From contig NC_063285.1 of assembly GCF_910591885.1 (NCBI RefSeq), positions 3,782,001 through 3,846,000 of the forward strand: DNA of 64,000 nucleotides, written 5' to 3'. The notes beneath the pieces were generated by a model. That model was not told where the DNA came from, ran no database searches, and worked only from the letters and a program-made list of their open reading frames with translations. The DNA comes from Bombus terrestris. Lineage: Eukaryota > Arthropoda > Insecta > Hymenoptera > Apidae. Positions 1-10,200 of the stretch are shown piece after piece. How positions within the stretch are numbered: position 1 is the stretch's first letter; every line of letters starts with the position of its first letter. The translations under genes and the position numbers were made by a program.

Positions 1-938
1 TAGACAATAATGATTGTAACGCACCATACAGAGAAGCCGTAGGAAACTTGAAAAGATATAGAATGGATTCGGAAATACAAATAATTCCCTTTATTTAGCA
101 CACAACTGTTACACATATATCTTATACTCTTAAGACCTCAAAATCCTACTCGCACGCACGCTTGTTGTCAACCGACTCTTCCAGATACTTCTAACGACTG
201 CTCTTGTCTTTTGCCTCAATCAAGACCCGGACGTCCTCTGACGCTTACACACACACATTCACATGTACAGTGTAAATGTATCATATTCCCAACAAAACTT
301 AATATTTTAACAAACCGTAAGTAGGCCAGACATTAGCGTGCAATAGCGTCGAGACATTTAGAGAATCCAAACGAGTATCAGTGGAAATTAGTCAAACGAA
401 TTTTGCGCTAGATAAAAGGGACCGCAGACATGGGATTCTTATATGCAAAGCAGGCGATCTGGAAACCTTTAGCGATGCTGACTATGCAGGCGACAAAGAA
501 ACAAGAAAGTCGTCATCAGGCGTTGTATGTAAGTATGCGAATGCGGCCATTACATGGCAATGTGAGCGAAAACAATGTGTAGCTCCATCCACAACAGAAG
601 CTGAGTATGTCAGTGCAGTCTCAGGAGCGAAAGAAATTATGTGGCTAAAGAAAATATTTTTTGAACGTAAAATAGAGATCTTTAAGTATATGCTACGTAT
701 AGACAATACTAGTGCCGTAAAATTAATTAAGATTCCAGAATTCCATCAAAGACGTAAGCATATTGACGTAAGATATTATTTCTTGCGAGATTTATACAAT
801 AGAGGCGAAATTGATAAAACATATGTAACAAACGAAGAGCAACTGGCAGATATATGTACAAAGGCGTTGTCAAAACCAAGATTTGAATATTTAAGACAAA
901 AGTTAGGTTTGAAAAATAAAAAAGATGTTAAGAGGTAA
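1..938 (+). pseudogene. Copia-type pol fragment: end of reverse transcriptase plus RNase H
   Basis: Ty1/copia RT tail and RNase H domain, 5'-truncated by the window edge. Bases 13-50 encode the copia-typical PYREAVGNL segment. The frame is lost, and the next conserved piece (ARPDI-like, about 321) follows after a 270-base insertion. The longest open stretch is 381-938, read from a GTG. RNase H landmarks are visible: SDADYAGD (first Asp), STTEAEY (Glu) and IDNTSA (Asp), ending in a lysine-rich tail that stops at 938. The 5' conserved residues around 330-420 are only recovered by changing frame, and an in-frame stop is present near 410. It is therefore a dead copy. A purine tract and an LTR-like start follow at once, as expected for the 3' end of a copia element. 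Confidence 0.85.
51..320. other. Insertion of unknown type inside the Copia fragment
   Basis: About 270 bases separate two parts of the same RT domain (PYREAVGNL before, RPDIS after). The stretch has no ORF over 60 codons and includes a short CA-rich run near 250-262. I could not identify terminal repeats or a clear target duplication, so it could be an unrecognised small element or replaced sequence. Confidence 0.5.
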
Positions 939-971
939 TTGTTTATAGAGATGTAGAGGTTTTAGGGAGGG

Positions 972-1035
972 TGTCGAAGTGACTATCACTTCTAAAAAAA
1001 AAACTCTACATGATCTGTTTAGTCTTCTCGTAATT
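972..1035 (+). repeat. Truncated Copia LTR start
   Basis: The sequence begins TGTCGAAGTGA directly after a purine tract (961-971) and matches about the first 60 bases of the complete LTR at 1194. After about 1035 it diverges, and a second copy of the pol 3' end begins near 1075. This is the 5' edge of a 3' LTR belonging to the 1-938 copy. Confidence 0.7.
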
Positions 1036-1074
1036 TGTTTTTAGTAATAAATTAATTTGAATGGAAAAGAGAAA

Positions 1075-1193
1075 GGCAGCTGGAAAATGTATTTGTGAAG
1101 ACATTGACAAAATCAAGGTTCAGATATTTACGACGAGAGTTAGAAAAATATTAAGATATAATTGTTTGTAGGGATGTAGAGTTTTGGGGAGGG
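1075..1193 (+). pseudogene. Second copy of the Copia pol 3' end and polypurine tract
   Basis: Bases 1081-1193 repeat, with divergence, the segment 840-971: the LADICTKALSK-like end of RNase H, the short A-rich linker, and the purine-rich tract TTTTGGGGAGGG (1182-1193) used to prime plus-strand DNA. No long frame remains. Two pol ends in a row imply two copia copies or a local duplication. Confidence 0.65.
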
Positions 1194-1483
1194 TGTTGAA
1201 GTGGTCGCCACTTCTAGGAAAACTCCACATCTCGTCTTTTTAGCTTTCTCAAGCGCTGAAGCCATCGACAGTATATAGACAAAAGAATAGCAGGGAGGCA
1301 AACCATAAACAGTAGACAGGCGACATTGGCTTCGGGGTTTTCAGTTATAAAGTAACACTGCTAGCGTGCGGATCTGGACCAGCTCAAATTGTATTTCTGT
1401 ATTTCACTATTAAATCAAATATATATTTTGTATCTTACACTTTATCCACGCGTTCTCTCTTTATATAACGAATAACCTCAACA
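1194..1483 (+). repeat. Copia-type LTR, 290 bp
   Basis: The boundaries are the perfect inverted ends TGTTG (1194-1198) and CAACA (1479-1483), and the sequence starts right after a polypurine tract. It contains a TATATAGAC-like promoter element near 1271 and AT-rich sequence with TTAAATCAAATA near 1410. Its first 25 bases fold into a 7-bp hairpin (GAAGTGG/CCACTTC). No 5' partner LTR is in the window, so it is a 3' LTR of a truncated copy. Confidence 0.75.
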
Positions 1484-1589
1484 TAACTATTTCCGGCCAA
1501 TATTTAATATTTAGTTTTGAATTATGTAATAAGCATCTAGCGAAATTCGTGATTATTCTATTGTAGCGCTCAGCTGTTCCATTTAACTC

Positions 1590-2066
1590 GTGAACATAAG
1601 GTGGGCATCATATTCTGGAAAAATAGAAAAAGTTAAATGCTTCAACTGTAACGGAAACCACCCAGCCAGCTATAAAGGATGTGAAGTAAGAAAAGAATTA
1701 CAACGTAAACTGTTCCCGCCCCTACGAAGCAGGACAAGCACTAACACACAAACCCATCAGGACAGCACAAAACCTGAAATAATACCAAATACAGAGCAAG
1801 CAATAAACACCAAACCTATCAGCACCAACACCATTGGTGGTCTAAGCTATGCTCAAGTAACCAGCCAACCAACACATACACACAACCAATACCACAGCAA
1901 TAGTAACAATGACACTGCAGAAATAAAAGAACTGCTCAAACAATCCATAAAGATCACCGAAATGCTAACCAGAATGATAAGCGAACAAAACGCAGTACTC
2001 AAACAGCAAACCCAACAAATCACAGTCATGCTACAACTAATTACAAACGTGCTAAGCAAAAAATAA
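1590..2066 (+). pseudogene. A1: 5'-truncated ORF1 (gag-like, zinc knuckle) of a Jockey-type retrotransposon
   Basis: This is the C-terminal half of a Jockey-clade ORF1 nucleic-acid-binding protein. The final CCHC knuckle is present as CFNCNGNHPASYKGC, followed by a Gln/Thr/Asn-rich tail and a C-terminal leucine-rich segment ending VLSKK. Compared with A3 (47318-48670), the N-terminal region, the pre-knuckle domain and the first two knuckles are missing. Homology begins near 1600, so the copy is 5'-truncated, as is usual for target-primed reverse transcription. ORF2 follows in the -1 frame. Confidence 0.85.
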
Positions 2067-2083
2067 AAACGGACACTCTAAAA

Positions 2084-4759
2084 ATAGCAGCCTGGAACGC
2101 AAACGGCCTACAACAACGGGCCCTAGAAACTAAAACATTCATATACAATAATAATATAGACATACTACTTGTCTCAGAAACACACTTCACTACAAAAAGC
2201 TATTTGAAAATACCATACTACACCATATATGATACCAAACACCCCTCAGGAAAAGCTCACGGAGGGACAGCAGTGATAGTCAGAAACGATATCAAACATT
2301 ATCTACACAGCCAAGTTAGCAAAGAATATTTACAAGCAACCACTGTTACAGTTCAAACTAGCAGCAACTACTTCCAGTTGTCAACAGTATATGTGCCTCC
2401 GCAACACAAAATAACAACACAAATGTGGGAAGAATACTTCCAGGACCTAGGGGACAAGTACATCGCAGCGGGAGACTACAACTCAAAGCACACGCTTTGG
2501 AGGTCAAGAAACATTACACCTCGAGGTAGAACACTGGAAAAATACATTAGAAATAATAACCTCAATATATTATCCACAGGAACACCGACACATTGGCCGA
2601 CTGACCTGAACAAAAAACCAGATCTTCTGGACTTTGCAGTTACAAGGGGACTAAACACAAATAAACTAAAAATAACACCCAATCTCGAGCTCAGCTCCGA
2701 TCATACACCCATAATAATTGAATACAGAAACAAAGCAATTCACTATAGCAAACCAGAAACACTATGCAATAAAACCACCAAATGGCAAACTTTCAAAGAA
2801 ATAATAGAAAGCAAAATAAACTGCAACATCCCGTTAAAAACTCCTGAACACATAGAACAGGCAGTAGCAACATTGACAGCAACTATTCAGGAAGCAGCAA
2901 GGACAACCACTACTCCCGAACCAACCAGCAGACAAACAATAACAATCCCGCAAGAAATACTCGACAAAATCCAAGAAAAAAGAAAAGCAAAAGCAAAATG
3001 GCAAAAATACAGAACCCGAGAAAACAAAAAACACTTAAACAAACTTGCAATGGAAATAAAAAACAAAATAAAGGAGCACAACGATAACGAATTCGCAAAG
3101 TTCATAGGGACACTCTCCACACGCGAGAACACCAACTATTCACTATGGAAAGCCACGAAAAAAATAAGGAAGCCAATAATACCCGTCCCGGCAATCAGAA
3201 AAGCAGATAACACATGGGCAAGAAGCAACGAAGAACAAGCTGAAGAATTCTCCAACCACCTCTGCAACACATTCACACCACACATTATCAACAACAGCAA
3301 CCTCAAAAGATATACGGAGGAGGATCCACAAACCACTACTACCACAGCCGACAAGGAATACACGATACCTAAAACATCGGCACAAGAAATTAGAAACATA
3401 ATTGATAAAACAAAAAACAACAAAGCGCCAGGAATCGACCTAATCAATGGTAAAATCTTGAAAAACCTTCCGCCAAAAGCAATAAGACTAATGACAATAA
3501 TATTCAATGCAATTCTAAGAATTCAATACTTCCCCAAACCATGGAAATTAGCACAGATCAAAATGTTACATAAACCAGGCAAAGACCCGCACCAAACTTC
3601 ATCTTACAGACCAATATCATTGCTTCCAGTATTTTCCAATATACCGGAAAAAATAATTTATTGCCGGATAAAAACAATAATAGAGACAAAAAAACTAATA
3701 CCGGATCACCAATTTGGTTTCAGAAACAAACACTCCACGATAGAGCAAATGCACAGGCTTATAAACGAAATAATAGTAGCACTAGAAAACAAGGAATACT
3801 GCACAGCCCTCTTCATAGACATAGAGAAAGCATTCGATAAAATTAACCATGAAAGTCTACTACAAACAATTAGGAAACAATTCCCGGAGCAAATACACCA
3901 CTTAATAAAATCCTACCTAAGCAGCAGAAGCTTCGTAATAAAAATCAAGGACAAACATTCTCAAGTTAGAGACATCAAGGCCGGGGTACCACAAGGAAGC
4001 GTTCTAGGCCCAATACTATACACATTATACACGGCTAACATACCAACTACTACCAATAGTAAAGTACTGACATTCACGGACGACACAGCTATACTAGTCA
4101 GGCATTGTAACCCAGAAACGGCAGTTAAATTACTACAAGAACATATCACAAAAATAGAAAAGTGGCTACAAGAGAATCAAATAAAAGCAAACCCCAATAA
4201 ATGCAACCATATTACATTCACGCTACGAAAAAGGATACTATCAAACATCCTCCTGAACGACACGCATATAACACAAACACAGCATGTCAAATACCCAGGA
4301 CTCCACTTAGATACACAACTCACATGGAAACTACATATCAAATCAATAGTAGAAAAAATACAGGAAACAAGGAGACAAATGCATTGGCTAACAAGCCGAA
4401 AATCCAAATTCAGCATAGAAAATAAATTGAAAATATATAAAACGATCATAAATCCAATCAGGGCGTACGGAATACTATTATGGGGGACGGCAGCAATCAG
4501 CCATATAAACAAAATAGAGGTAATACAGGCTAAAATCCTTAGAACAATAGTAAACGGACGTTGGTACGTCAGAAACGAAGATATACGGAGGGACCTGGGA
4601 ATCCCAACGGTCAAGGAAGAAATTAGCAGATACTCAGAAAAATACAAATCAAGAATAGCAACACACCCAAACCGGCTAGCTGCGGAAACGTACAAAACCA
4701 TAAACATGGACAGAAGACTAAAAAGGAAGCACCCAGCAGACCTTATAAAGGACATAACC
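2084..4759 (+). pseudogene. A1: ORF2 endonuclease-reverse transcriptase of a Jockey-type element
   Basis: APE-type endonuclease followed by reverse transcriptase, which nick target DNA and copy element RNA there. Endonuclease landmarks: AAWNANGLQ, VSETHF, AAGDYNSKHTLW and SSDHTPI. RT landmarks: SYRPISLLP, HQFGFRNKHST, FIDIEKAFD (catalytic Asp) and AGVPQGSVLGP. The catalytic box reads FTDD instead of FADD. The frame is open from the ORF1 junction to 4759 with no stop, but the codon aligned with A2's ATG (2084-2086) is ATA. The last three codons before the natural stop (GAC ATA ACC, 4751-4759) abut the poly(T) of B1, so the native stop is absent and the frame runs on into B1 to 4804. Almost intact, but lacking its start, stop and 3' UTR. 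Confidence 0.9.
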
Positions 4760-4888
4760 TTTTTTTTTTTATTTATTAGAATATTTACAATCAATTCTCG
4801 TTGAGAATTTTCAGTAACTTAATTTGGCGTGATACAATGACATGGATTATAATAGCTTTATATTGTTGATTCTAGTAGGACTAAGGAT

Positions 4889-6280
4889 TTAATCTAGTGG
4901 GTATTTTCTTTTTAGTCTGCGGATCTGGTCCGTCGTGTCCAGTAGTTGGGTGACTAGTGGGTTGTGGTGGTTGTTGACTCTTGTGTTATATCTGCTTCTG
5001 GACTTGTGTATTTCATCTTTGACTGTAGGTATCTTGAGGTCACGGTGGATTGTTTCGTTGGTAACATACCAGGGTGCATTTAATAGGAATCTTAGCGTTT
5101 TCGATTGGAAGCGTTGGAGTATTTCAATGTTGGAGTTACTTACTGTTCCCCATAGTTGGATTCCGTAGGTCCAGACAGGTTTTATTACGGCCTTGTAGAG
5201 GGTTATTTTGTTCTGTATGTTTAGTTTGGAGCGTCGGCCCGTGAGCCAATAGAATTTAATTAGTTTTTCCTTTAGTTGCTTTGTTTTTCCCGAGATATGT
5301 TTTTTCCAAGTTAGCCTCCTGTCCAGGTTCATGCCCAGGTATCTTACGGAGTCCTTGCTTGGGATTATTGTGTTGTTAATGGTGACCTGGGGACAGGTTT
5401 GTTTTCGGAGCGTGAAGGTTACATGGGAGGATTTTTTTTCGTTTATTTTAAAACCCCATTTTTGGAACCACGTTTCCATGGAGTCGAGACTTCTCTGGAG
5501 AGTGGATGAGGCAATTGCCGGGTCTGCGTGGGTAGCTAATAGTGCTGTGTCGTCGGCAAATGTTGCTATTGTTACCTCGTTTGACATGGGTAAGTCGGCA
5601 GTGTAGATGGAGAATAGTAGGGGTCCGAGGACACTACCTTGCGGTATGCCGGATTCTATTGGGAATGTTGCGGAAGTGGCGCCTAGACATTTAACTATGA
5701 ATTGTCTGTTGGTTAGGTAGGATTTTAAGATGGAGTAGTATGGGTGGGGTAGGATTTTTTTAAGCTTGTAGAGTAGCCCTTCATGCCATACTTTATCGAA
5801 TGTCTGTTGGATGTCTAGGAATACGGCTGAGCAGTATTTTTTCTTTTCAAGAGTTTGGCTGATCATGTGGGTTATGCGGTGGATTTGCTCTACTGTTGAG
5901 TGTTGTTTTCGGAAGCCGAATTGGTGATCTGGGAGAGTTTTCAATTCTTCTAGGAGTGGAAGGAGACGATTCGTGAGCATCCTCTCGAATAGTTTAGACA
6001 GGGTAGGTAAGAGACTGATTGGGCGATAGGAGCTGGTTTCATATATTGGTTTACCGGGTTTGGGGATGAGGGTGGTTAGTGAGATTTTCCACGCCTTAGG
6101 AAAGTGTTCAAGGCGGAGGATGGCGTTAAAGATTGATGCGATGAGTGCAATCCCTTTTATGGGGAGTTCCTTGATTGCTTTGTTTCCTATTAGGTCGTGA
6201 CCTGCTGCTTTCATGGGGCTTAGGCGACTGATTGCTTCTATGATCTCTGCAGAAGTGAAGGGTGGAGGGAAGCTGAGGTG
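4889..6280 (-). pseudogene. B1: ORF2 reverse transcriptase part
   Basis: The RT domain is open from about 6280 to the stop at 4889. Visible in order: FTSAEIIEA start, SYRPISLLP, HQFGFRKQHST, FLDIQQTFD (first catalytic Asp), SGIPQGSVLGP, and TFADDTALL with the intact FADD box. A thumb/C-terminal region follows, with VWTYGIQLWG and NAPWYV motifs shared with family A. The upstream endonuclease frame is joined out of phase by the internal deletion, so no fused ORF2 product is possible. It differs from B2 at only a handful of residues. Confidence 0.88.
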
Positions 6281-6584
6281 GTGATTGTACCATGATAGTC
6301 TTCTATTGCTACGTTTGTTGCTTGGAGGTAGTCTTTCTGGAATGGTGGAAGTTCGTAGTGCTTGATGTTTGCTTTGATTATGATTCCAGTGCCGCCGTGG
6401 GCCTTTCCGCTGCGGTGTTGGGTATGGTAGAACTTGTATCCGTTTATGTTCAGGTAGTTTTTTTCGGCGAAGTGGGTTTCAGATATGAGCATTATGTCGA
6501 TTAGCTGGTGTTTTAGGAAGAGTTCTAGCTCAAGTTTGCGTTGCGCTAGACCGTTCGCATTCCACAGAGCTATGCGTCTTGGTT
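6257..6584 (-). pseudogene. B1: endonuclease N-terminal remnant
   Basis: Start of ORF2 in the -1 frame after the ORF1 stop. It reads ALWNANGLAQRKLE, MLISETHF and GGTGIIIK, then ends at TITTSA, where the sequence jumps to the RT region. The central and C-terminal endonuclease motifs (GDYNAKH, SSDHSP) seen in B3 are gone. No ATG opens this frame. Confidence 0.85.
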
Positions 6585-7844
6585 TTATTTTGTGTCGGGG
6601 CTTATTAATTTATCCATGATGAGTGTTAATAGCGATAGCAAATTGTTTATTTGCTCTGATTGTTTCTCTATTAGCTTTTCAAGTCTAGAGACGTTGTCTG
6701 TATTAGGTGAGGTGGGGGCACTATTTTGGGGAGGATCCCTGTGGCTATTTGGTGTATTTCGTGTGCCTTGCACCGCTTGGGCATAGGAGTTTGAGGGAGT
6801 GGTGAGTTTGATAGGGCTGGGTGTTTGATTGGTTGGGGGGATTGGGATAACGGTGAATTTCGGCGAGCTGGGTGTTTGGTAATTTTCCTCCTTTGTTCTA
6901 AGTTTGGGGTATTTGTTTGAGTACAGAGTTTTGTAGGCTGAGCAGCCTTTGTAGTTGGCAGGATGGTCACCTTGACAGTGGATGCATTTCGCTGGGGTTT
7001 CCGGTGATTTCCTGCACTGGTCGGTGGGGTGTGCACCTGCACATTTGACGCAGCGGAAGGTATGGTTGCAGTATTTCTGCGTGTGCCCATATCTTTGGCA
7101 CCTTTTGCATTGCACTATCTCCTTTTTGATTTGCGGTGGTTCGAATTTTACGATGGCGTTCATTAGGCGACTGGTGTTGTATATTTCCTTGTTGTTGGGT
7201 TTCTGTTTTAAATCGATGAAAAATAGGGATAGCGGGTCTCTTGTGACTCTATGCCTTATGTTGCTGACATTGGTGACTTCGTGGCCGAGTTTCGATAGTT
7301 CTATTTTTAGTTCGTCGATGTCTGCGGAGTGGTGGATGTTTCGTAGCACCACCCGAAAAAGTCTTTCTTCTTTGAGTTGGTAGGTGTGGAAGTTGGCGTT
7401 CAGGGCCCTGAGTGTCTTGGTGATCTTTCTGTAAGCTTCTGGATTCGTCGGCAGGATTTTTACTTGATTGTTTGTTATCTTCAGGTTATAGTCCTCCTTG
7501 GAGATATCTCTCTCTAAGGACTTGGTCATTGTCTGGGTGTCGATGACATCATTAACAAATATTGGTGGGGGAGGGGAGCTTCTCTGTGCGTGGTGGTTTG
7601 GTGTCGGGCCTGCGATTTCCATGTCGTCGTTTGAGGATTCCAATATTGCGAACCTGTTGTGACTGTTAATTTGTGTTGTTTGCTGTTGGTTCGAGTTTGT
7701 ATTTCATGGTTCAATTTTGTGTTTTTTCGCCTTATTGGCGTCGTTGGCACGGCGGGATCTGCTGCTCTTCTGCCACGGGGGGAGTAGCGCGGGGTAATTT
7801 TGAGTTTGCACAGGCGAGCCTGGTCGTGATTGCTGGGCCATCAT
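6585..7844 (-). pseudogene. B1: ORF1 (gag-like, zinc knuckles)
   Basis: ORF1 RNA-binding protein of a Jockey-type element. The start is the double ATG at 7839-7844, as in B2 and B3. Near the N-terminus one codon of the TNSNEQPS region is replaced by an in-frame TGA, so the continuous frame only runs from about 7643 to 6585. Visible: the NRFAIL motif, the domain preceding the knuckles (VVLRNIHHSADIDELK), three knuckle-like units (CKRCQRYGHTQKYC, CVKCAGAHPTDQC, CIHCQGDHPANYKGC), a Pro/Thr-rich linker and a C-terminal leucine-rich coil ending SPDTK. Confidence 0.88.
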
Positions 7845-8067
7845 CGAGCTAGCTATTTCAATATAAATAACTAGTCGTGAGGCTATGAGGAAAGGTTCGG
7901 GTAGGGGTTAGGTGCGTAGGCTTTTCTTCTCTCTGGCGGATAGGAAACACTTGGGAGGATTGGAGAACGTTGTGTTCACTTTCGACGGTTGGGTGACACG
8001 TGTTGTTTTCGAACTTCACTGGGCACTAGAGACACGTCTGCACGCTTCGGCACTCAACAGCGAACGA

Positions 8068-8849
8068 AGAGCATTTGACCAGCTGTTTTGGAAACAGGTA
8101 GTCGATCGAGGAGGGTCTGTGCTTTGACCTGGTCAGTCCTAAGATTTAAATCCTCTGTACTGGGGATACACGAAGACACAATACAGTAAAATTTTAAGAG
8201 AACAGTCAGGCTCTGTTTACAAGAAAACGGAGGACGCATCGAACATCTGTTGCAAGATGTTGCGTTTTTTGATGTCGCAAAACTCGCAGCACTTTAATTT
8301 TGATTTACTCGGAGATAAATAAAGCTTCCTATGGAAAAATATTACTGTACAAACGTCACCAATTTGGAAATACTTTACACAAAGAAGAATATTAATTTTA
8401 AAAGGTAAACTGCAACAAACGCCGATAAATTTCTATGGTTTTAATTAAGCTTTTGTCATTTTATTATTACTTGTTTTGTTGAAATAAATCTTACTTGAAA
8501 GATGTTTGAGAGATCACGTAGATTAAATACGTAATGAAATTTGACTGCTGTTGGTAGGGATGTTGTTGAAATTTTTATGGTGACATTTACATGGTGCATT
8601 TAATAATGATTTTGCAATTTTTGTCAACGATAAGTTAAATTTGTTGATAGGATTCATCAGGTGTTGTTCTAGCATTTGGCTGTAGATCAATACTAAATTG
8701 TCATCGGTTGGAAAATTGCAATAAGCAAACTGCAATAAAAAGAAATTTTCAGTCGATAGAAAAAGATTTTTGTAATAATAACTTACATATAAGTTATATT
8801 TCCAGAAATCCTATATACTTATACTATATCATATACAGGGTGATGCTTT
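8068..8849. other. Non-coding stretch, nothing recognised
   Basis: AT-rich, without an ORF longer than about 70 codons and without recognisable repeats. It begins at the 5' edge of B1 and ends at the decayed A-like tail. Confidence 0.6.
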
Positions 8850-9420
8850 ATTGCTAAATAACACGTAGAAGGCTACCCCCCGCGGAATACCATCATCGAG
8901 TTTGACTACTTTATTTCTGTAGCGAGGTCAGTGGGGTGTTTTCTTTTTATTCTTCTTTTTATAAGAGTTTTTCTCGCTTCAGCAGCTAGCTGGTTTGGAT
9001 GTATTGCCGTTCTTTCCTTGTGTTTTTCTTTTTAAGTACTTGCCGATTTCTTCTTTGACCATTGATATCTTTAGGTCTTGCATATAACCTCGTTTCTGAT
9101 ACTGACTACTATTCTGAGTATTTTCTAGTAGCGACTCTGGTTTATTTACCTGACTCATTGCAGCTGTCTCCCATAGTGGTGGTCATCCGTACGTCCAAAT
9201 TCAATTGGATATCAGGCGCTTTTCGTTTTCGTATTGTAAGTGTAATATGGTTAAATTGACTGGAGTTTACCGGGATTGAATTACGTTATTTTTTGTGCAA
9301 AAAGAGATTAGGGGGGTTATTTATGGCTATTTCGAATATTATGGTTATGTTGGGTAGGAGACTTATATATCGTAGGTTTGAGGGTGAGAAGCGGTTTTCA
9401 TTATCTTTTTTCCTTTTGTC
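8850..9420 (-). pseudogene. Decayed A-like non-LTR element, RT C-terminal half
   Basis: On the minus strand this matches A3 in order but with heavy divergence: the 3' UTR block around 8868-8895 (GGCTACCCCCCGCGG, the A counterpart being GGCTACCCCCAGCGGGG), the Lys-rich ORF2 end, the QLAAE-like segment, the segment near 9190 matching the WTYG..LWG region, and a SYRPISLLP-like stretch near 9345. Frames are broken throughout. A relic of an older A-related family. Confidence 0.6.
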
Positions 9421-9739
9421 ATTGCTGTTAGTATTATTAAAGAGCACTGTGTAATATCATTTTATTTTGTTGGGTAAGCGTTTGAGCAAAATGTTCGGGA
9501 TGTCGTCGAAACTGGATGATTTTTTTATCGTTTAATTTAGAGAAAATGATTTTTAGTTGGTTATAATTTATAAAGTATTTTATTTCTGTGTCTGGTTGTT
9601 TGGGGTTATCCGAGGCAGGTTTTCGTTAAAGAATATGAAAACTGTCTTATTTAGCGATATGTCTGGTTCTATTTTATTTTTCAGTTTATTCGTTTGGGAG
9701 ATAATAATTCTGTTTAATTATCCTCGACCCATGTGTTCG

Positions 9740-9760
9740 TTGTGTGTGTGTGTGTGTGTT
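9740..9760. repeat. (GT)n microsatellite
   Basis: About ten uninterrupted GT units within otherwise featureless AT-rich sequence. Confidence 0.9.
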
Positions 9761-10200
9761 TTGAAAAAGTGAGTGCCGATATCGTATAGTTTTTGCGTCG
9801 TTTTACATATTATGAAATAACTAGACTCCATGCTTTTATTGATGTTCTCTATCGCTATACCAGCATCTTGGAGGAGGGGAGCTTTCTCTGGAGGCAGCTT
9901 GAAAGAAGGGATAGAATTAGGTTCTTTTTACCTAAAAATTTGATTTGTCTGTAGGAACATTTTACACATATTTTTTTTTTAATTTATTTGCCAATCTTCT
10001 CTTTTTGTCGTAAGAATAGTTGTATTTTAGATTGTTTATTTTGGATAGTACGTAGCTTTTGTCTCGTTGTAGCTCGCTTTCACAGTCAAGGCGCTATTTT
10101 AGAAGGGTACTCCAACAGCTAAAACGATTCCCTTCAACATTCGTAGCAGTATTTCTAATTTCCTATGCTATGAGTTTTTTGTAAGGATAATTGACGGATT
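9761..10200. other. Non-coding stretch, nothing recognised
   Basis: AT-rich, with several poly(T) runs, no sizeable ORF and no repeat recognised elsewhere in the window. Confidence 0.5.

Larger units (their letters stand above)
4760..8067 (-). mobile_element. B1: Jockey-type non-LTR element with internal deletion
   Basis: Element B in reverse orientation, from its poly(A) tail (poly(T) at 4760-4770) to its 5' end near 8067, where homology to B2 and B3 stops. It has a 5' UTR of about 220 bases, ORF1, an endonuclease remnant, RT and a 3' UTR with a 7-bp hairpin (4793-4809). Its 3' end is inserted at exactly the same nucleotide of A as B2. Its 5' flank is not A sequence, so no target duplication can be paired. 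About 1 kb between the endonuclease and the RT palm is missing, compared with B3. Confidence 0.85.
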
